From Sipunculus nudus (Eukaryota; Annelida; Sipuncula; Golfingiida; Sipunculidae), in assembly GCA_026874595.1 (NCBI GenBank), contig CM049322.1, forward strand, positions 38,969,340 to 39,033,339: 64,000 bases of DNA, in the 5' to 3' direction. Every line of letters starts with the position of its first letter. Position 1 is the first letter of the stretch. A model generated the notes under the pieces. The model was not told the origin of the DNA. It saw only the letters and a program-made list of their open reading frames with translations, and made no database searches. Positions 11,791-23,531 of the stretch are shown here, piece by piece. Both the position numbers and the translations under genes were made by a program.

Positions 11791-12109
11791 CGTAAAGAGT
11801 AAAAATGCATATACCAATGAAAAAAAGAGTAACGATATGAACTGCAGAAATATCACGTTTATATATGTTTACATAAGCAGTTAATTGCATTGATCTCTTA
11901 TACTTTACATCAAGTAAACGTTCTATAAACAATTATGAATCGACAGAGTGACTCTGGCTTTATCAAAACATATATAAGGTGCACGGCGTACGTATACACT
12001 TATCGTCTATATTCAGTTAAACATATTCAATGACTAATATTAAACTAAAAGTAACACGGTACAAACGTTCATTCATGAAAATAAACAATCACATTGATAA
12101 AATAGAAAA
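11791..12109. other. 3' flank of GPCR copy 1; start of GPCR block
   Basis: Homologous to 34192-34496. This is the DNA immediately downstream of the minus-strand receptor exon. The two copies differ near the left junction (an extra aaaaaaagagtaacg-like stretch here). I see no gene and no clear AATAAA on the minus strand close to the stop codon. Confidence 0.7.
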
Positions 12110-13111
12110 TCAATTTGAAGAATGACCGTTACATTTCAGTCTTTGATAGAATTCCTCCCTGGTTTTGCGGTTTGTTAATAGGTATATGAACAACGGGCTT
12201 ATATCATAAAATGACAATAACATTTCTAACACCATAAGTATCCCCCGAGACTGAATAAAATCTTGAAACACTATACTTACAAATCGACCCACCGCCATGG
12301 GAACATGGCACAGAATAAACATAGTAGTAGTAACGAAGGATGTTAATCTAAATCGGGAAATGACGCTTTCCCAATCGTTATTACCTGACTGCCCCGGCCT
12401 TGCTTTTTTAGCTTTAACAAGATATGACAGAATTGCAATGTTACAAGCTATCAAGATTGCCATACTTATAAAATAAATAGCGATAGTGATAACCGTACCT
12501 ACACGTATAGCAAAGGGTGAACACTTCTCACTCTTGTAATCATTTAGTGTAAGAGGGACGGCACAGACAATTAGATTAAAAGTAATGATAAAAGCGGTAG
12601 AAATCGCAATCCTCTTATGTGACCAGAGTCTAGCTGCCGAAAATGGCAGAGCCATTCCTCCAAGTTGCATACATGCTATTGCCGAGATAAGAAAGTTGAT
12701 GCAGTCATGGCAAAATGCAGTTGTAAACATAAACCAGGGGCAAATATGTCCTGGTTGGGTAAAAACATAGCCATAATGAATTAAAACCAGTTGGGCAGCG
12801 CTGCGTAAAATCAGACACACAGACAAAGCAATATAGTATATTGATACGGCTTTTGAGATCATGCTTGTTTTACATATCACTAATATGGCCAGTAGGTTTA
12901 GGGGAAGCGAAGCCGACCTGAAGGTTGTTGTTACGATTTGTAAAACGTCCTCTATCTTTGTGCCATGTTCGCCAGGAAAGATTGACGGTGGAACATCAAA
13001 AGCGCCCCCTGTGCCTCCATGAGTAACATTATTGGTTTGTTTGGTTTGCGTATCATGCTCGATGGTCCTTGGATTTATTGTGAAACTTTCATTGACACCA
13101 ACATATTCCAA
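12110..13111 (-). CDS. Rhodopsin-like (class A) orphan GPCR, terminal exon, copy 1
   Basis: The 333-codon frame encodes a seven-transmembrane protein. TM segments lie at roughly residues 59-80, 88-112, 125-148, 168-189, 202-230, 256-282 and 291-312, followed by a short basic cytoplasmic tail (LLTNRKTREEF). Asn72 fits N1.50, and Cys124 sits 25 residues before the DRY position and can pair with Cys197 in loop 2. The core motifs are unusual: MQL (148-150) replaces DRY, the TM2 Asp is absent (Val98 or nearby), CHVP (268-271) replaces CWxP, and PLFIY replaces NPxxY. N-glycosylation sequons occur at Asn7 and Asn28. The first codon is TTG, with no in-frame ATG before an upstream stop; a CTCTTCAG acceptor-like site at about 13132 suggests the start lies in an upstream exon. 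Its ligand and family are unknown; chemosensory or peptide receptors are possible. Confidence 0.85.
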   Translation of the reverse strand: MEYVGVNESFTINPRTIEHDTQTKQTNNVTHGGTGGAFDVPPSIFPGEHGTKIEDVLQIVTTTFRSASLPLNLLAILVICKTSMISKAVSIYYIALSVCLILRSAAQLVLIHYGYVFTQPGHICPWFMFTTAFCHDCINFLISAIACMQLGGMALPFSAARLWSHKRIAISTAFIITFNLIVCAVPLTLNDYKSEKCSPFAIRVGTVITIAIYFISMAILIACNIAILSYLVKAKKARPGQSGNNDWESVISRFRLTSFVTTTMFILCHVPMAVGRFVSIVFQDFIQSRGILMVLEMLLSFYDISPLFIYLLTNRKTREEFYQRLKCNGHSSN

Positions 13112-15258
13112 GGCATCACTGCTTAGAAGGCCCCTGAAGAGGAATTTGTATTCATATTATACCTTTAACTAATATTAGAAAACAGTAATATGAATATGGT
13201 TTTGTTTTAAATGTTACATCATGAGGCTGTTCATCAACTTAACCATAGTAATATGTATTAATCCTTCTTCCTACGTCCAATCACTGGATACTGTGAGCAG
13301 AAAAATTAATCATGTTTAACATTTTTTTTTAACTTTATGGTATAGTCAAATACAATGCACTTATGCGGACCCTAGATGTACCAATACATAACAAAAAAAT
13401 TATACAAAGATATATACGTACAGCTAAGAATATAAAAAAGAGGTATGAAAGTTTTGACAAGTTTGGCAAAATAAGGACCGGACTACGCGGTAATACACAA
13501 ATGCCAATCATACAATTTGTTTATACTTCCGGGCTGTTCACTACTTCATTTACAATAAGAAAGTTTATTGGGTATCACTTTAGCATAATAAGCTCGACTT
13601 GGGCGATATATCTATTTCATGCAGAATAATTGTATTTTTAATTTCAGACAGATACGAGAATAAACAAAACACTTTTTATACCTGATTAAAGTACATGTTA
13701 TATTTTATTTTTTCTAAGAATTATAAACATTATTAGACAGCTTTCACGCCCGGAAAAGCTTTAACTCATGAAAGCTAAAATCTATTTCTTTTAAAAAGCA
13801 TATAACATAATTTTATAAAATTTCCTTTTTTTTTTACCTTATTTAAGTATATACTATATTTTGTCATTTAATACTGTAAAGGATAAGCATTACTTGGCAG
13901 TATAGAAATGTCTGAAACATTTCAAATATCGACATAATCTGCTACTTCATATTTATCTGATAACCTCAAAGTCAAGTTATTAATATTTACTTTTCTGGCG
14001 AACTTAATTGTTGGGACCATTCAGCATCTATCGCCAATAGTAACTTCAGCTGTAGTGGGACCGCGTTAACAGCAAAATACACTTATTTTTTTTGTTGCAC
14101 AACATTCTAGTACAGGATAATTATTGAAGTGAATGTTACCTGTATTGCTGGAACACATTTGATCAAAAACATCAAATAAATGAAAATTGTAAAATTGTTT
14201 TAGATGAGTCGAAAATCTGTTTTAGTTATTAACAGCACCAGCTGTTTTGATCAGCTGAAATAGTTGGACTTGTGACCCTTTGTTGAAGGATTTGTTACAG
14301 TTTTGATTTAAACTCTATCGAAATACATGTTGAAGTTCTTTTTTTACATGTATAAGTTTGAAAGTTCCAAAATGTTATGGGTGCATTTCAATGAAATTCA
14401 GAACACAAGTAACCTAATTATTAAGATACTTTCTTGATTCACACAATATCCAACGAGAAATTCAACATGCAACATACCAGAGTCAGCAATCTATTTAGTT
14501 CTTTTAAATCAATTTAATGAAATTTCATTCAATATTTAAAAAACAATTATAACTCAATAAATGAAATCTAATTATCGTTTGATGGACATAAAAACAAAAA
14601 GACTTTAGTCCAAATAAAATGTGAAATCTTTATTTTGAGCGATTTATACAACCCATGCCCAAAAGCAATTGCATGAACATAAAAACAGCACAATTTACAC
14701 TTGTGCCTTTTTGTTTAAACGAAACTGATTAAAATAAAAACTAAAACACCTGAAATAAGGAAATATACAATGTGGGAAAAAGCGATTTAAAAAGATTAAG
14801 ACCTTACCTACTCAATGTAGACGAATCCATGATATATCAGTCAGGTCACCGGAGTAGACGCTCTTAGTGCTTGTCTGTTTATGGTTGTGAATCGGTCATA
14901 TATATCCCCTTAACTTTATTCATCAATCAATGCTATCATTTACATACCTGGCAAAGACGCTCCAATCACCATACGAAAACGGAGCTCTTAGCAACATACT
15001 ATATGGTCCAGTAATGAATATGAACATTTAAACAGAAACATCTGGTGCACTATTGATCAAATATAATGATGTTCAGGTCCGGTAGGCGGAGGACTGTAAA
15101 GCCCCACCCATTTCCACAAAACGCACTGGATCTTCTAAATTCAGTATTGTTGACATAAATGTATTGGAGGGCTTAGTTTATAAACATCCAAACATGTTTG
15201 ATCAACCTTGTTTCAAGGCAAATTACATGCACATGAAATTTTTTAGTATGAACTTAAT
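13112..15258. other. Upstream flank of GPCR copy 1, no gene seen
   Basis: Homologous to 35499-37645 with small indels and substitutions. A plausible splice acceptor (TTCCTCTTCAG on the minus strand) lies just upstream of the receptor frame. The rest is AT-rich and should contain the intron, upstream exon and promoter, none of which I can place. The plus-strand open frame at 13363-13629 is 88 codons here and 105 in the duplicate; it matches nothing I recognise and I do not treat it as a gene. Confidence 0.6.
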
Positions 15259-18200
15259 GAAATGAGTAACATCTCGAAAACAAGCATTTGTTCAATGTAA
15301 AAAGAACGGTAGCAATGATGTAATGGAAAAAGATAAACTGATTATCTAACTAAAATACATTTACACTAACACGTTGCTAATATAATGGTGTTCATATGCG
15401 ATTGGGAAGCGAAATGGATATAGGACCGAGTTGAATTATGATTTGTTTTCAGCCGTATTTCTACATATGCAGCACTACCTAGATTTAGGTCAATGTGTAA
15501 ACGAAAAAGTTTTGAAATCCTTTAATTGATATTAATAATTTAAATTATTTTCACAGGTTAAAGAAGGCGAATTTCAATGCATTTAGGTGTAAATTTTGAT
15601 GGTTTGAATGTACCGCGTACAGTGTGATCACGTCACGTCGCGTGTTTTTGTTGTGTCAGTTGCACTGTAATTTCAGTAATAGTAAAACCTAAATAAACCA
15701 TTTAAACTATACTTGTGAGAAATGACTATTGTGAGACAGAAAGAACTGTTTTAACTGTTGGGGTAATTCGGTTCACCATCTGGATCTAGGAATTTTTGAA
15801 AGGAAAAAAGTCTGTTCTCTCTGATTAAAAATTACTTTTTTTCCATGGAATCTTAACTATCGACCGAGCAGCCAAAGCTTCAATAAACGCGCTTTTGAAC
15901 ACACGTCAGTGTTAACAATAAAAGATAATTTAAATGCAATCCTTTTTATGATAATATATGTGCGTGTGTGTGTATGTATGCACCACCGCCTTAAGGTCGC
16001 CAGTGTACTCGGCGGACCTAGTATCAGTACACTTTTCATTACCATGAGGGGCACCCTTCATAATAAAATCTAAAGTCGATTTAATATATATATACCAAAC
16101 GCATCGCCCCCACGTTATTGTGTGCCTTTATCATTCGGCATTCTCATATTGGAAACTGATTTCTTTGGCCGCTCTACAGTAAATAGGTCTCATTCTGTTT
16201 CTCTTCTTATTTGTGTCAATCACCACAAACTTCTGAAGCGATTCAAAGACTTCACCTTAATTTCTTATAAATCACATTGACCCTTATCTGTCTTATTATT
16301 CTCAAAAGTTTGATTTGAATTCGAATCTTTTCTTTTATACAGCGCCAATCCCTGGAAAACATTTCGACTTTGGACCTACATCAGGATGGATCAGAGTACC
16401 CATTTTTTTGCAGCCTGTAAGAAGTTGTCACACCATTTACCAACATGGTACAGGGGACAAGTTTGACCCTAAGCCATGAGCCAGAATCCTTTGGCATTTC
16501 CCAATGGCTGGCTGTTGAAGTCATGAAAGCGACTGCAAATCAACGTCTATAATAATATTCATGAGCACTATAACGTCATCAATATTTTTTTATGTGTACA
16601 AGAAATAACAGTCATGATGTGTTTGTCCACTCGAATACAATTGGTGTTACTTATAAAACAACATTTAAAAAAGTACCTTTAGTACTACGCCTAAGTTGTC
16701 CCGTTCTCTTAAATCTAAGAATGTGGGTGCTTCTCTCGTTTAAATAGATTGAGGTTCAACTATTTTAGTATGTTTCGTATTTCTTTTGACTAAATTACAC
16801 AAATTACCATGGTACTTCACTTGGCAGTATCAAAATCCTGTGAGTAATATCACCATAAGGACATTACTTCATGTTTTACGTCCGTAAACTTCCCCATAAT
16901 TAGTACATTACATAACAGTTTTTCTTCTCATTTAAAGCCCCAGAGACCATTAAACATTTACATATTTTCAGGAACAAAATATCCAGTAATATATATCAAC
17001 AATACATATAAAAAAATATACATCAACAATATACAACAAATTCCAGCTTGCTTGGTACTTCATAGCCCCAGCCAAGCGGGATAAAGTTTTTGTTTGCGAT
17101 GGTTTGTTTGTTTGTTTGTTTTTCTGACAGTTAGCAACATTACGCAGAACGGATATTGATGAAATTTGCAGGATAGCTCGTCATTGAAACAAGGAACAGA
17201 TAATTACATTTTGGGGGAGATCCGGATCAATATCTGGATCGTAAATTTTTAGAAAGAAAAACGCTGCATGTCCTACAATGCCATATGGCTTAGGTCTGCG
17301 CTATCCGTGTGCAAATTTCTAGATACCGGTAAATCATATTCCCGTGTGATCTTAGATTAACTATCGACCGAAGTGCCACACATTTAATTAAAGCACCGGT
17401 TACATAGACGTCTGTGATAACACTTTTGATCATCATATGTATATATATGCACCACCGCCTGTTGGTCTCAGCTGTACTTGGCAGACCTCGTATCAGTACT
17501 CTTTCCATTGCCATCAAAGAGATCCTTAATAATAACACCTAAAGAGGTAATGGTAATCGATTTCATACACATATGAGGCACATTGCCCTCGGGTTATCGT
17601 GAGCTTAATACATTTGCCTTTATCATTTGCAGATGTAATTTCCTCTACTACTTTTTATTAAGCAAAACACTTCCTTCCTCTTTTTCGTACATGTATCAGT
17701 CACCAAAAACTTCTTAGCCTACAAAGTTCTTCAGACCTGATACGATTACCTCACACGTCACCTGATCCGCTAGTTTATTTCCGAACAGGAAATTAAAAAG
17801 TCACCGTTGACTGGCAAGTTACCCCCCCCCCCCCCTTTGCTGTCATATCCTTCACCAATGGATAATTCAAGCAAACTTAATTGAAAAAGAACAGTTAGTT
17901 CATCTTACTTTATTCCCCGAATAAGCCAAGTTTCAAAGTTTTGTTGTTGATTTTATATGAGCCAATTATAAAGTTGCATGCTTTTACTAGGCGGTATCCG
18001 TGACTGCAAAAAATACAGACACATATACATTTCTAACTTTAAACTTTGGCATACTCCACGTGTGCACTTTTATATGAATCTAAAATGACTGCTTGAATGA
18101 TTTAAATTCAGGTTGTTTGGCCAGAGGTGCTAAAGATGTCTACACAGCATTACAAATGGGTACCGGATAAAGTGGCAACTGCGTATGGTGGGCCCTAGCG

Positions 18201-19339
18201 ACCTTAACGTCGTGTGTGGGCGCTGAAGCGTCCCCAGGGATCTACCGCCAGGAATTAAATTGTAAGGTCTTTGGAGCCAGTTAAAACCTGTTTTTTTTTT
18301 AAACTTACCGCTGATGTCTCTTTCTGTTAAAGGTCAGTAATTTTGTATAAACGCTTGTCCAAAGGAATAAGGTATAGTATTTCTGTACTGCACATATTAA
18401 TTTAAGAAATATATTAACACATTCGCTGCCAATGACGTGTTTACCCGTCGTTTATTATGATTTCCCCAGTGCCAAGCACGTGCATACACGTCATTTATTT
18501 ATAAGCCTTTTTCAGCAGGAATTCTCATAAATTAAACAATAAATTCTCTGCAGATAAGTAGTAGACCATTTATAAAATAGTCTCGCAGTATGAAAATGAA
18601 TTATTTGTTATTCAACAGTGTGCTGCATCATTCTAAAGCAGGAAAGATGTGAAGATGGTGACAAAATCCACGGCTCCGGTCCATTGCCATGAAATAACTT
18701 TACGACGCACTTCAGTTTGAAGTCGATTCCTTGTAAGAATACTACTTTGAATCAAACGAAAAGGAGGATCGTAAAAATATGCAGCTAGTTTTTTTATTAG
18801 AGCACGTTTTGGCCACTTATTTACGACAGACCCAGTTGGGAGACCGACGTGTGATAGATCGCACCTTAGGTGTGAACTCAAGATAGCGAGGCGTAAGGTC
18901 GTTCAGGTGTATTGCCCCGCGAGGACAGGGTATTGCGCAATCAACAACAGAGGGCGCGTGCCACATGATTGACACACAGACCGGCAGTGTAATCAGAACG
19001 CGGCTGCAAATGATTCTTTCGGCTTATTTCTTGTTCCTTATTTATTTAAATATAGATATATGCATATATTTGTAACTTCACAAACAAATGCTCGTAAATT
19101 GCAAAACTGAAATAATCTCTGTGTTTCGTGTGACTGTGACAATGACGAGATCGTCAAGGCTCAAGCATGTCGGTATTATAAAGTCTATGACTATGTTTGA
19201 AAATTACATGTGAAATGTAAAATTATATATATATTTTTTTATAATTATATTGATCGGTAGAATCGCTGTGTTCATTATGAAGGTGTAAAAAATGTATGTT
19301 TGAGCACTAAAACTACATGTTTGTAAAAAAAAAAAAAAT

Positions 19340-19418
19340 ACACCGCACAGGTTCGAACTCACGCGGTCAGCCGTATTATGCTTGCAAATTACCTGTTCTA
19401 ACCACTGCGCCATTCTAG
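19340..19418 (-). mobile_element. tRNA-derived SINE head (copy 2)
   Basis: On the minus strand a perfect A box TGGCGCAGTGG (19402-19412) is followed about 43 bp later by a B-box-like AGTTCGAACC (19350-19359). A run of T follows, which would act as a pol III terminator. Spacing and order fit an internal pol III promoter. The cloverleaf is too degenerate to be a working tRNA gene, so I call it a SINE or tRNA pseudogene. The copy-3 equivalent is at about 41645-41722. Confidence 0.65.
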
Positions 19419-19454
19419 ATGTATTATTAAAATTTGTGTTTATCATAATATGAC

Positions 19455-20418
19455 CATGACCATGACCATGTCCGTTACACCGCTCAGGCAATAACTAGGG
19501 TTTCTACGCCGCAGTTTTGCCTCTTCGGGTACACCCCCCCCCCCCCCTCTTTGCACTGAGGTCGCCAGAACTGACACGCCTGCCAGCCAGGTCCGGCCCG
19601 CCCTCGCTGACCGACCACCACCGGGGAATCCCCCAAGTAAACCCGGGAGCCTGAGCCTAGCAACCAGCCAGTAATATCCGAGCGTCACCGGCCTACCCCT
19701 GGACTACCGTGAGTCCTGCCCTGAGCCTTTTCCCTTTCGACCAGGTACGGTGTTCGTTCGATCTGGGCCTTTTCCGGAGCCTTTCCTGGTTCTCGTGCCA
19801 TCATGCTTGAGCCTTGTCTCTGCTGGTCCTGACCGGACCCCCGGTTTTTACGTCTCGGAGCCTTGTCCCTGATCCTTTCGGGATCCCCTCAACTTTTATC
19901 CACCAAACGGCTGGCTCTTTAGGGCCTGGTTCCATACTGTCGGCAACGGGCTGGCCTACTCTTCTATCGAAAAACAGTATGGGATCTTTTACGTGCCCAT
20001 CCCCTTCTGGACACGGGACCGCCATTTTACGTCCTCATCCGATGGACGGCCCGTATTTTGCTTTTGCAGTCGGGCGCTGCAGAGCCCGGAGCCTTTCTAC
20101 CCCTCCCCCACTTTTTCTAGTGGGGTGATGATACTGGGGTTCCGTTTGCCACTGATTTTTTGCCAATCGAGCCACATTTTGAGGTCTTTATAGAACTTCT
20201 CTTGCTTCACCTTTTCGACATAGCCTTTGCTCAACCTTAGAATGTGGTCTTTCACATATTCTATTTCTGCCTTCTCGTGAAGCACATATACTCGGGTTCG
20301 AGGCGGGAGTCTCATGGCCGTCCTTAAGGCTCTGTTTTGAAGCCGTTGAAGTGTCTTAATGTGGTGCTCTTTGGCTGAGATCAGGGCTATGCAGCCGTAC
20401 ATCATAACCGGTCATATG
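19455..20418 (-). mobile_element. 5'-truncated LINE (non-LTR) insertion with 12-bp target duplication
   Basis: The insertion is flanked by the 12-bp direct repeat TCATAATATGAC (19443-19454 and 20419-20430); copy 3 has that sequence once at the matching site. On the minus strand it starts with the C-terminal tail of a reverse transcriptase ORF, continues with a GC-richer 3' UTR, and ends in a short GGTCAT-type repeat tail. This is the classic structure of a truncated target-primed insertion. Because only copy 2 has it, it inserted after the blocks separated, or was lost elsewhere. Confidence 0.88.
20097..20405 (-). pseudogene. LINE reverse transcriptase C-terminal fragment
   Basis: A 102-codon frame contains KTLQRLQNRALRTAMRLP followed by TRVYVLHEKAEI, the signature found after the catalytic domain in Jockey/CR1/I-type LINE reverse transcriptases. 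It starts 13 bp from the insertion's truncated 5' end, so no catalytic residues are present. It is a fragment that cannot act on its own. Confidence 0.8.
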
Positions 20419-21831
20419 TCATAATATGACATATGTATATAGGCTTATATTTATCAGTGCCCCTCAGTCATTTGAATCTTTCCGATTGAGCATTCACGCC
20501 AACATACACATTATTTTTAGTTCATCATTTACAATGAATATAGATCTTTATTTGAATCAGTTGTTAGCTTTATGCTGGCGTCAACGTAGACGCTATGAGA
20601 CCTGTCCACCGGAGCCATGCCCTGCCTACTTTCGCGGTCATTTGGCTCAGTGCCCAACTTCACACTTCCCCCCGAGTTTTATTGCCCCTGTGTTATTCGA
20701 AGTCACACCTTCTTATCAGGTAATAAACACCTAGTCTTGGTACCACTGCAGCTCTCGGGGCTCCTGGGGTCCCTGTGTATGGCCCTAGCACTGGGGGTGA
20801 ACATGGGCTTAACAGTGAATGTGTTAAATGATTGATATATTGTCCATTCTAAGTATTTAAAAAATAGTCAAATCAATTGATTTTTTACCATAACCAGAAA
20901 TATCTACGTAAGGAACAGGATTCAATAGGACACTTTCTTTGTTATATGTTGACTGTCCATCCACCAGACAAAATGAAGACACATGGACAGCAATGACGCC
21001 AGTGCCCTACTAATTTAACCTTTGTCGAAAAATATGTCGCTGTTACTATCATTACAACATTAAGGTTTAAATCCCAGTGAGACAAGTAACTCCGTGATGA
21101 TAGAAATGTTGGTTTTAATCACGAGGGTTTGACCGCGTCAAAAGAGTGTGCGAATGTTCTGTGTAGCGTTAAGAATTCTGGACAGTCCATGTATATTAGC
21201 GACTCATCCAAACATTTTTGCGCATATTTCGCGATGCTCGATTTACGCTCGTAAATATATCGCAATCTTATATTGCGAACGACGTAAAAATCTCGGCAAT
21301 GCTTCTTTTGCAAAGGTTTTGTGAACTGCCCTTACGTCGTGAGTAGGTCGTGCTCATCTGAGGCGAATTTTAGACAAATCACGAGCAAAGCACAATATGA
21401 GATGATGGGAACGCTCGCCAAAAAAAAATCAAACTTTTTTTATATTCCTACTGAACCAGAACCGAATAATGAGGATGATTGACGACGCATCCATGCAACT
21501 CCCGCGCATGTATGGCGAGCTTTTGGGACTAAAAATACGAATGTTTAACCTTGCCAGTTGCATCTTTCGTGAAACAAAAACTTTATTGTTCTGAGAAGTA
21601 TCGACTGTTACCTGCTTAACGGTAGACCTGTTTGCTTTAATATTTCCTGTTTTTAATGTCATATCACTGCTGTGGATCATTTATATGGCTCAATATAAAA
21701 TGATGATTAGTACTTCCTTTCATGAGTCTATTGATTATTTACAATGTATGTAAAGAATACATTCAGGTTTGCAGCTAGGATTCACGGACTGAATGGGGTG
21801 GGGTGGGGAGTCATATCTGTCGGCTTGAGCG

Positions 21832-21850
21832 TATATATATATATATAAAA

Positions 21851-21890
<40 letters not shown>
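21832..21890. repeat. (TA)n microsatellite, interrupted (copy 2)
   Basis: Same locus as 4187-4253 but interrupted by aaaatatatatt-like variants. The flanks are conserved. Confidence 0.97.
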
Positions 21891-21892
<2 letters not shown>

Positions 21893-22071
21893 TCCACAAT
21901 ACCTGCAGAAGAAAGTGTAATGAAACAATAATTTAAGCATGACTAACATTTTCATGATTTTAACATTTTTGTTGTCATATAATGTTTATTCATTATACCT
22001 ACAGCTTAAAAACAAGTGTCTTAATCAGTTTGGTTTCTTGGATTTTCTCCCTTTTGGTACTTTCTATTAAA

Positions 22072-23531
22072 TGTTAACTTGTTTCATTTATTTATTGACA
22101 AATGCACCACTATCACCGGAGGTGCTACGAAGCACAGCTTTTATCAATACACCTTGGATTAATACCCACAACCCTAACTAATTTTATTTTTCCTCACATA
22201 AAAATACAACTTAAGGCTACTACTCTACATAAAATATTTCAAAGTTTGCCAACACACACAAAAGACCAGTAAGTGTATATAGCTAATAAATCGATTTGTT
22301 CCCTACCGAACAGACCATAAGACTTTCCAATAAATGTATATAAAAATACACAAACTATTGTGTTTGTTTTTTCAATATATGGTATCTGCCAATATTTCGT
22401 TCTTAAACCGTCGGCTTGCTATTGTACATGATTGTGCATCAGTTGTTTATTGCGCAATTTAAAATCAAGAATTTTCAAGCTGAAAGTTGTTGTTTCCTCT
22501 TTGTTTCTTCTCTTATATTTCTCCTGCACACTCAAGATATGATCAATGGTCTGGTTATGATAAACATACACACACGGACTGCGTTTAATCACATACAAAT
22601 ATTCACACTCAGAACCACAGGTGAATAAGAAAGTTGATATTTTAAGCTAACATTTCACAAGGAAGATCTCCTAATACGGAATATTCATATGGGAGGGGGA
22701 GGTCAAGTAAGACTGAGGTCATATAAGAGATCAAAGGGTCGAAATGAAGAAAGCTGTTTCATATAAACTACTTAAGATTTGAAGTATGTACATGGTGTGA
22801 ATGAATAAGGATAGCTTAACCATTTCTTTACAATTTCTAGTTTAAACTGTCATTAAGGCCCGACCCAACTTAAAAAAATCGCTTTATCAAAACAAGGAGT
22901 TTTTTTTATTTTCTCCAGTTGTACTAAATTATATGTGACGTAGCACATTACGTGTGTGATTTTGAAAAAATGTTCTCAATGACAAGTATTTATTAAATCA
23001 TGATATAGATGTCTATATGATGACACGTCATACTATGAGGAACAAGGCACTGTAATTTGTTTAATATATGCTGTTATCCCCTTGGTGCTGCTCATGAATG
23101 TAAGATCTAAATTCACATTGCTACATTTTTTCTTTATGGCAATAGTTTCATAAATGAATACAAATTACATCAGGAAAATATCAAAAAGAGATGATGTATT
23201 TTGACCAAAAGGAAGTATTATTTTATCCGTAAGTTCAGTGATCTTTATAGGCGGTCCCGCTTAGCCAGGTTGATGCGATTCACCATGGTTCTGTTTCATT
23301 GTAGCACAGACGGGTCCTTTGGTTCAAGCCGCCCTATTAGGTAATGGGGCTCTGTCATTCATGAGGAGAGCGCGTATATATTATATATACATATATATTT
23401 ATATATACATGAAAAAAAAATATTTGAAATTGTAAAATATGTAAAACTATGCATGATGTAAATGCATGGAATAAAAACCATAAAGAAAATGTGCGGTGGC
23501 ACTAATACCTGCAAAGACGGAAGACACCTTA
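22072..23531. repeat. 1.46-kb segment present in copies 2 and 4 only
   Basis: Copies 1 and 3 read straight through ('ctattaattggcttc', about 4424-4440 and 43394-43410) where copies 2 and 4 have this segment. The breakpoints share TTAA, but the ends are not inverted repeats. I therefore favour a deletion in the common ancestor of copies 1 and 3 over an insertion. The segment contains a SINE-like tRNA head (about 23250-23335) and a part (22430-22640) that resembles 24330-24510. No gene is recognised. Confidence 0.75.
23250..23335 (+). mobile_element. tRNA-derived SINE head, weak A box
   Basis: A canonical B box GGTTCAAGCC (23321-23330) lies about 50 bp after an A-box-like TAGCCAGGTTG (23262-23272, one base short of consensus). 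It is followed by AT-rich sequence. The same unit occurs inverted in copy 4 (about 61105-61205). A degenerate tRNA pseudogene is an alternative reading. Confidence 0.5.

Larger units (their letters stand above)
18418..20823. mobile_element. piggyBac-like element with nested LINE (copy 2)
   Basis: TTAA duplications flank the element (18414-18417 and 20824-20827). The left terminus is CACATTCGCTGCCAA and the right terminus, inverted, is CACATTCACTGTCAA (13 of 15 match). Without the nested LINE (964 bp plus the 12-bp duplication) it is 1430 bp, the same length as the copy-3 element. Short palindromes rich in ACGT lie just inside the left end. It holds a tRNA-like SINE head but no recognisable piggyBac transposase, so it is probably a non-autonomous derivative. 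The identical locus in copy 4 is an empty site. Confidence 0.8.

Noticed and set aside
13363..13629. Plus-strand frame of 88-105 codons upstream of each GPCR
   Set aside because: Differences between the copies often change residues or length, the frame is AT-biased and no domain is recognisable.
19443..19688. Frame with Met-Val repeats and HGHGHGH frame at 19204-19491 as metal-binding proteins
   Set aside because: They come from the short GGTCAT/CATGAC repeat at the LINE tail.
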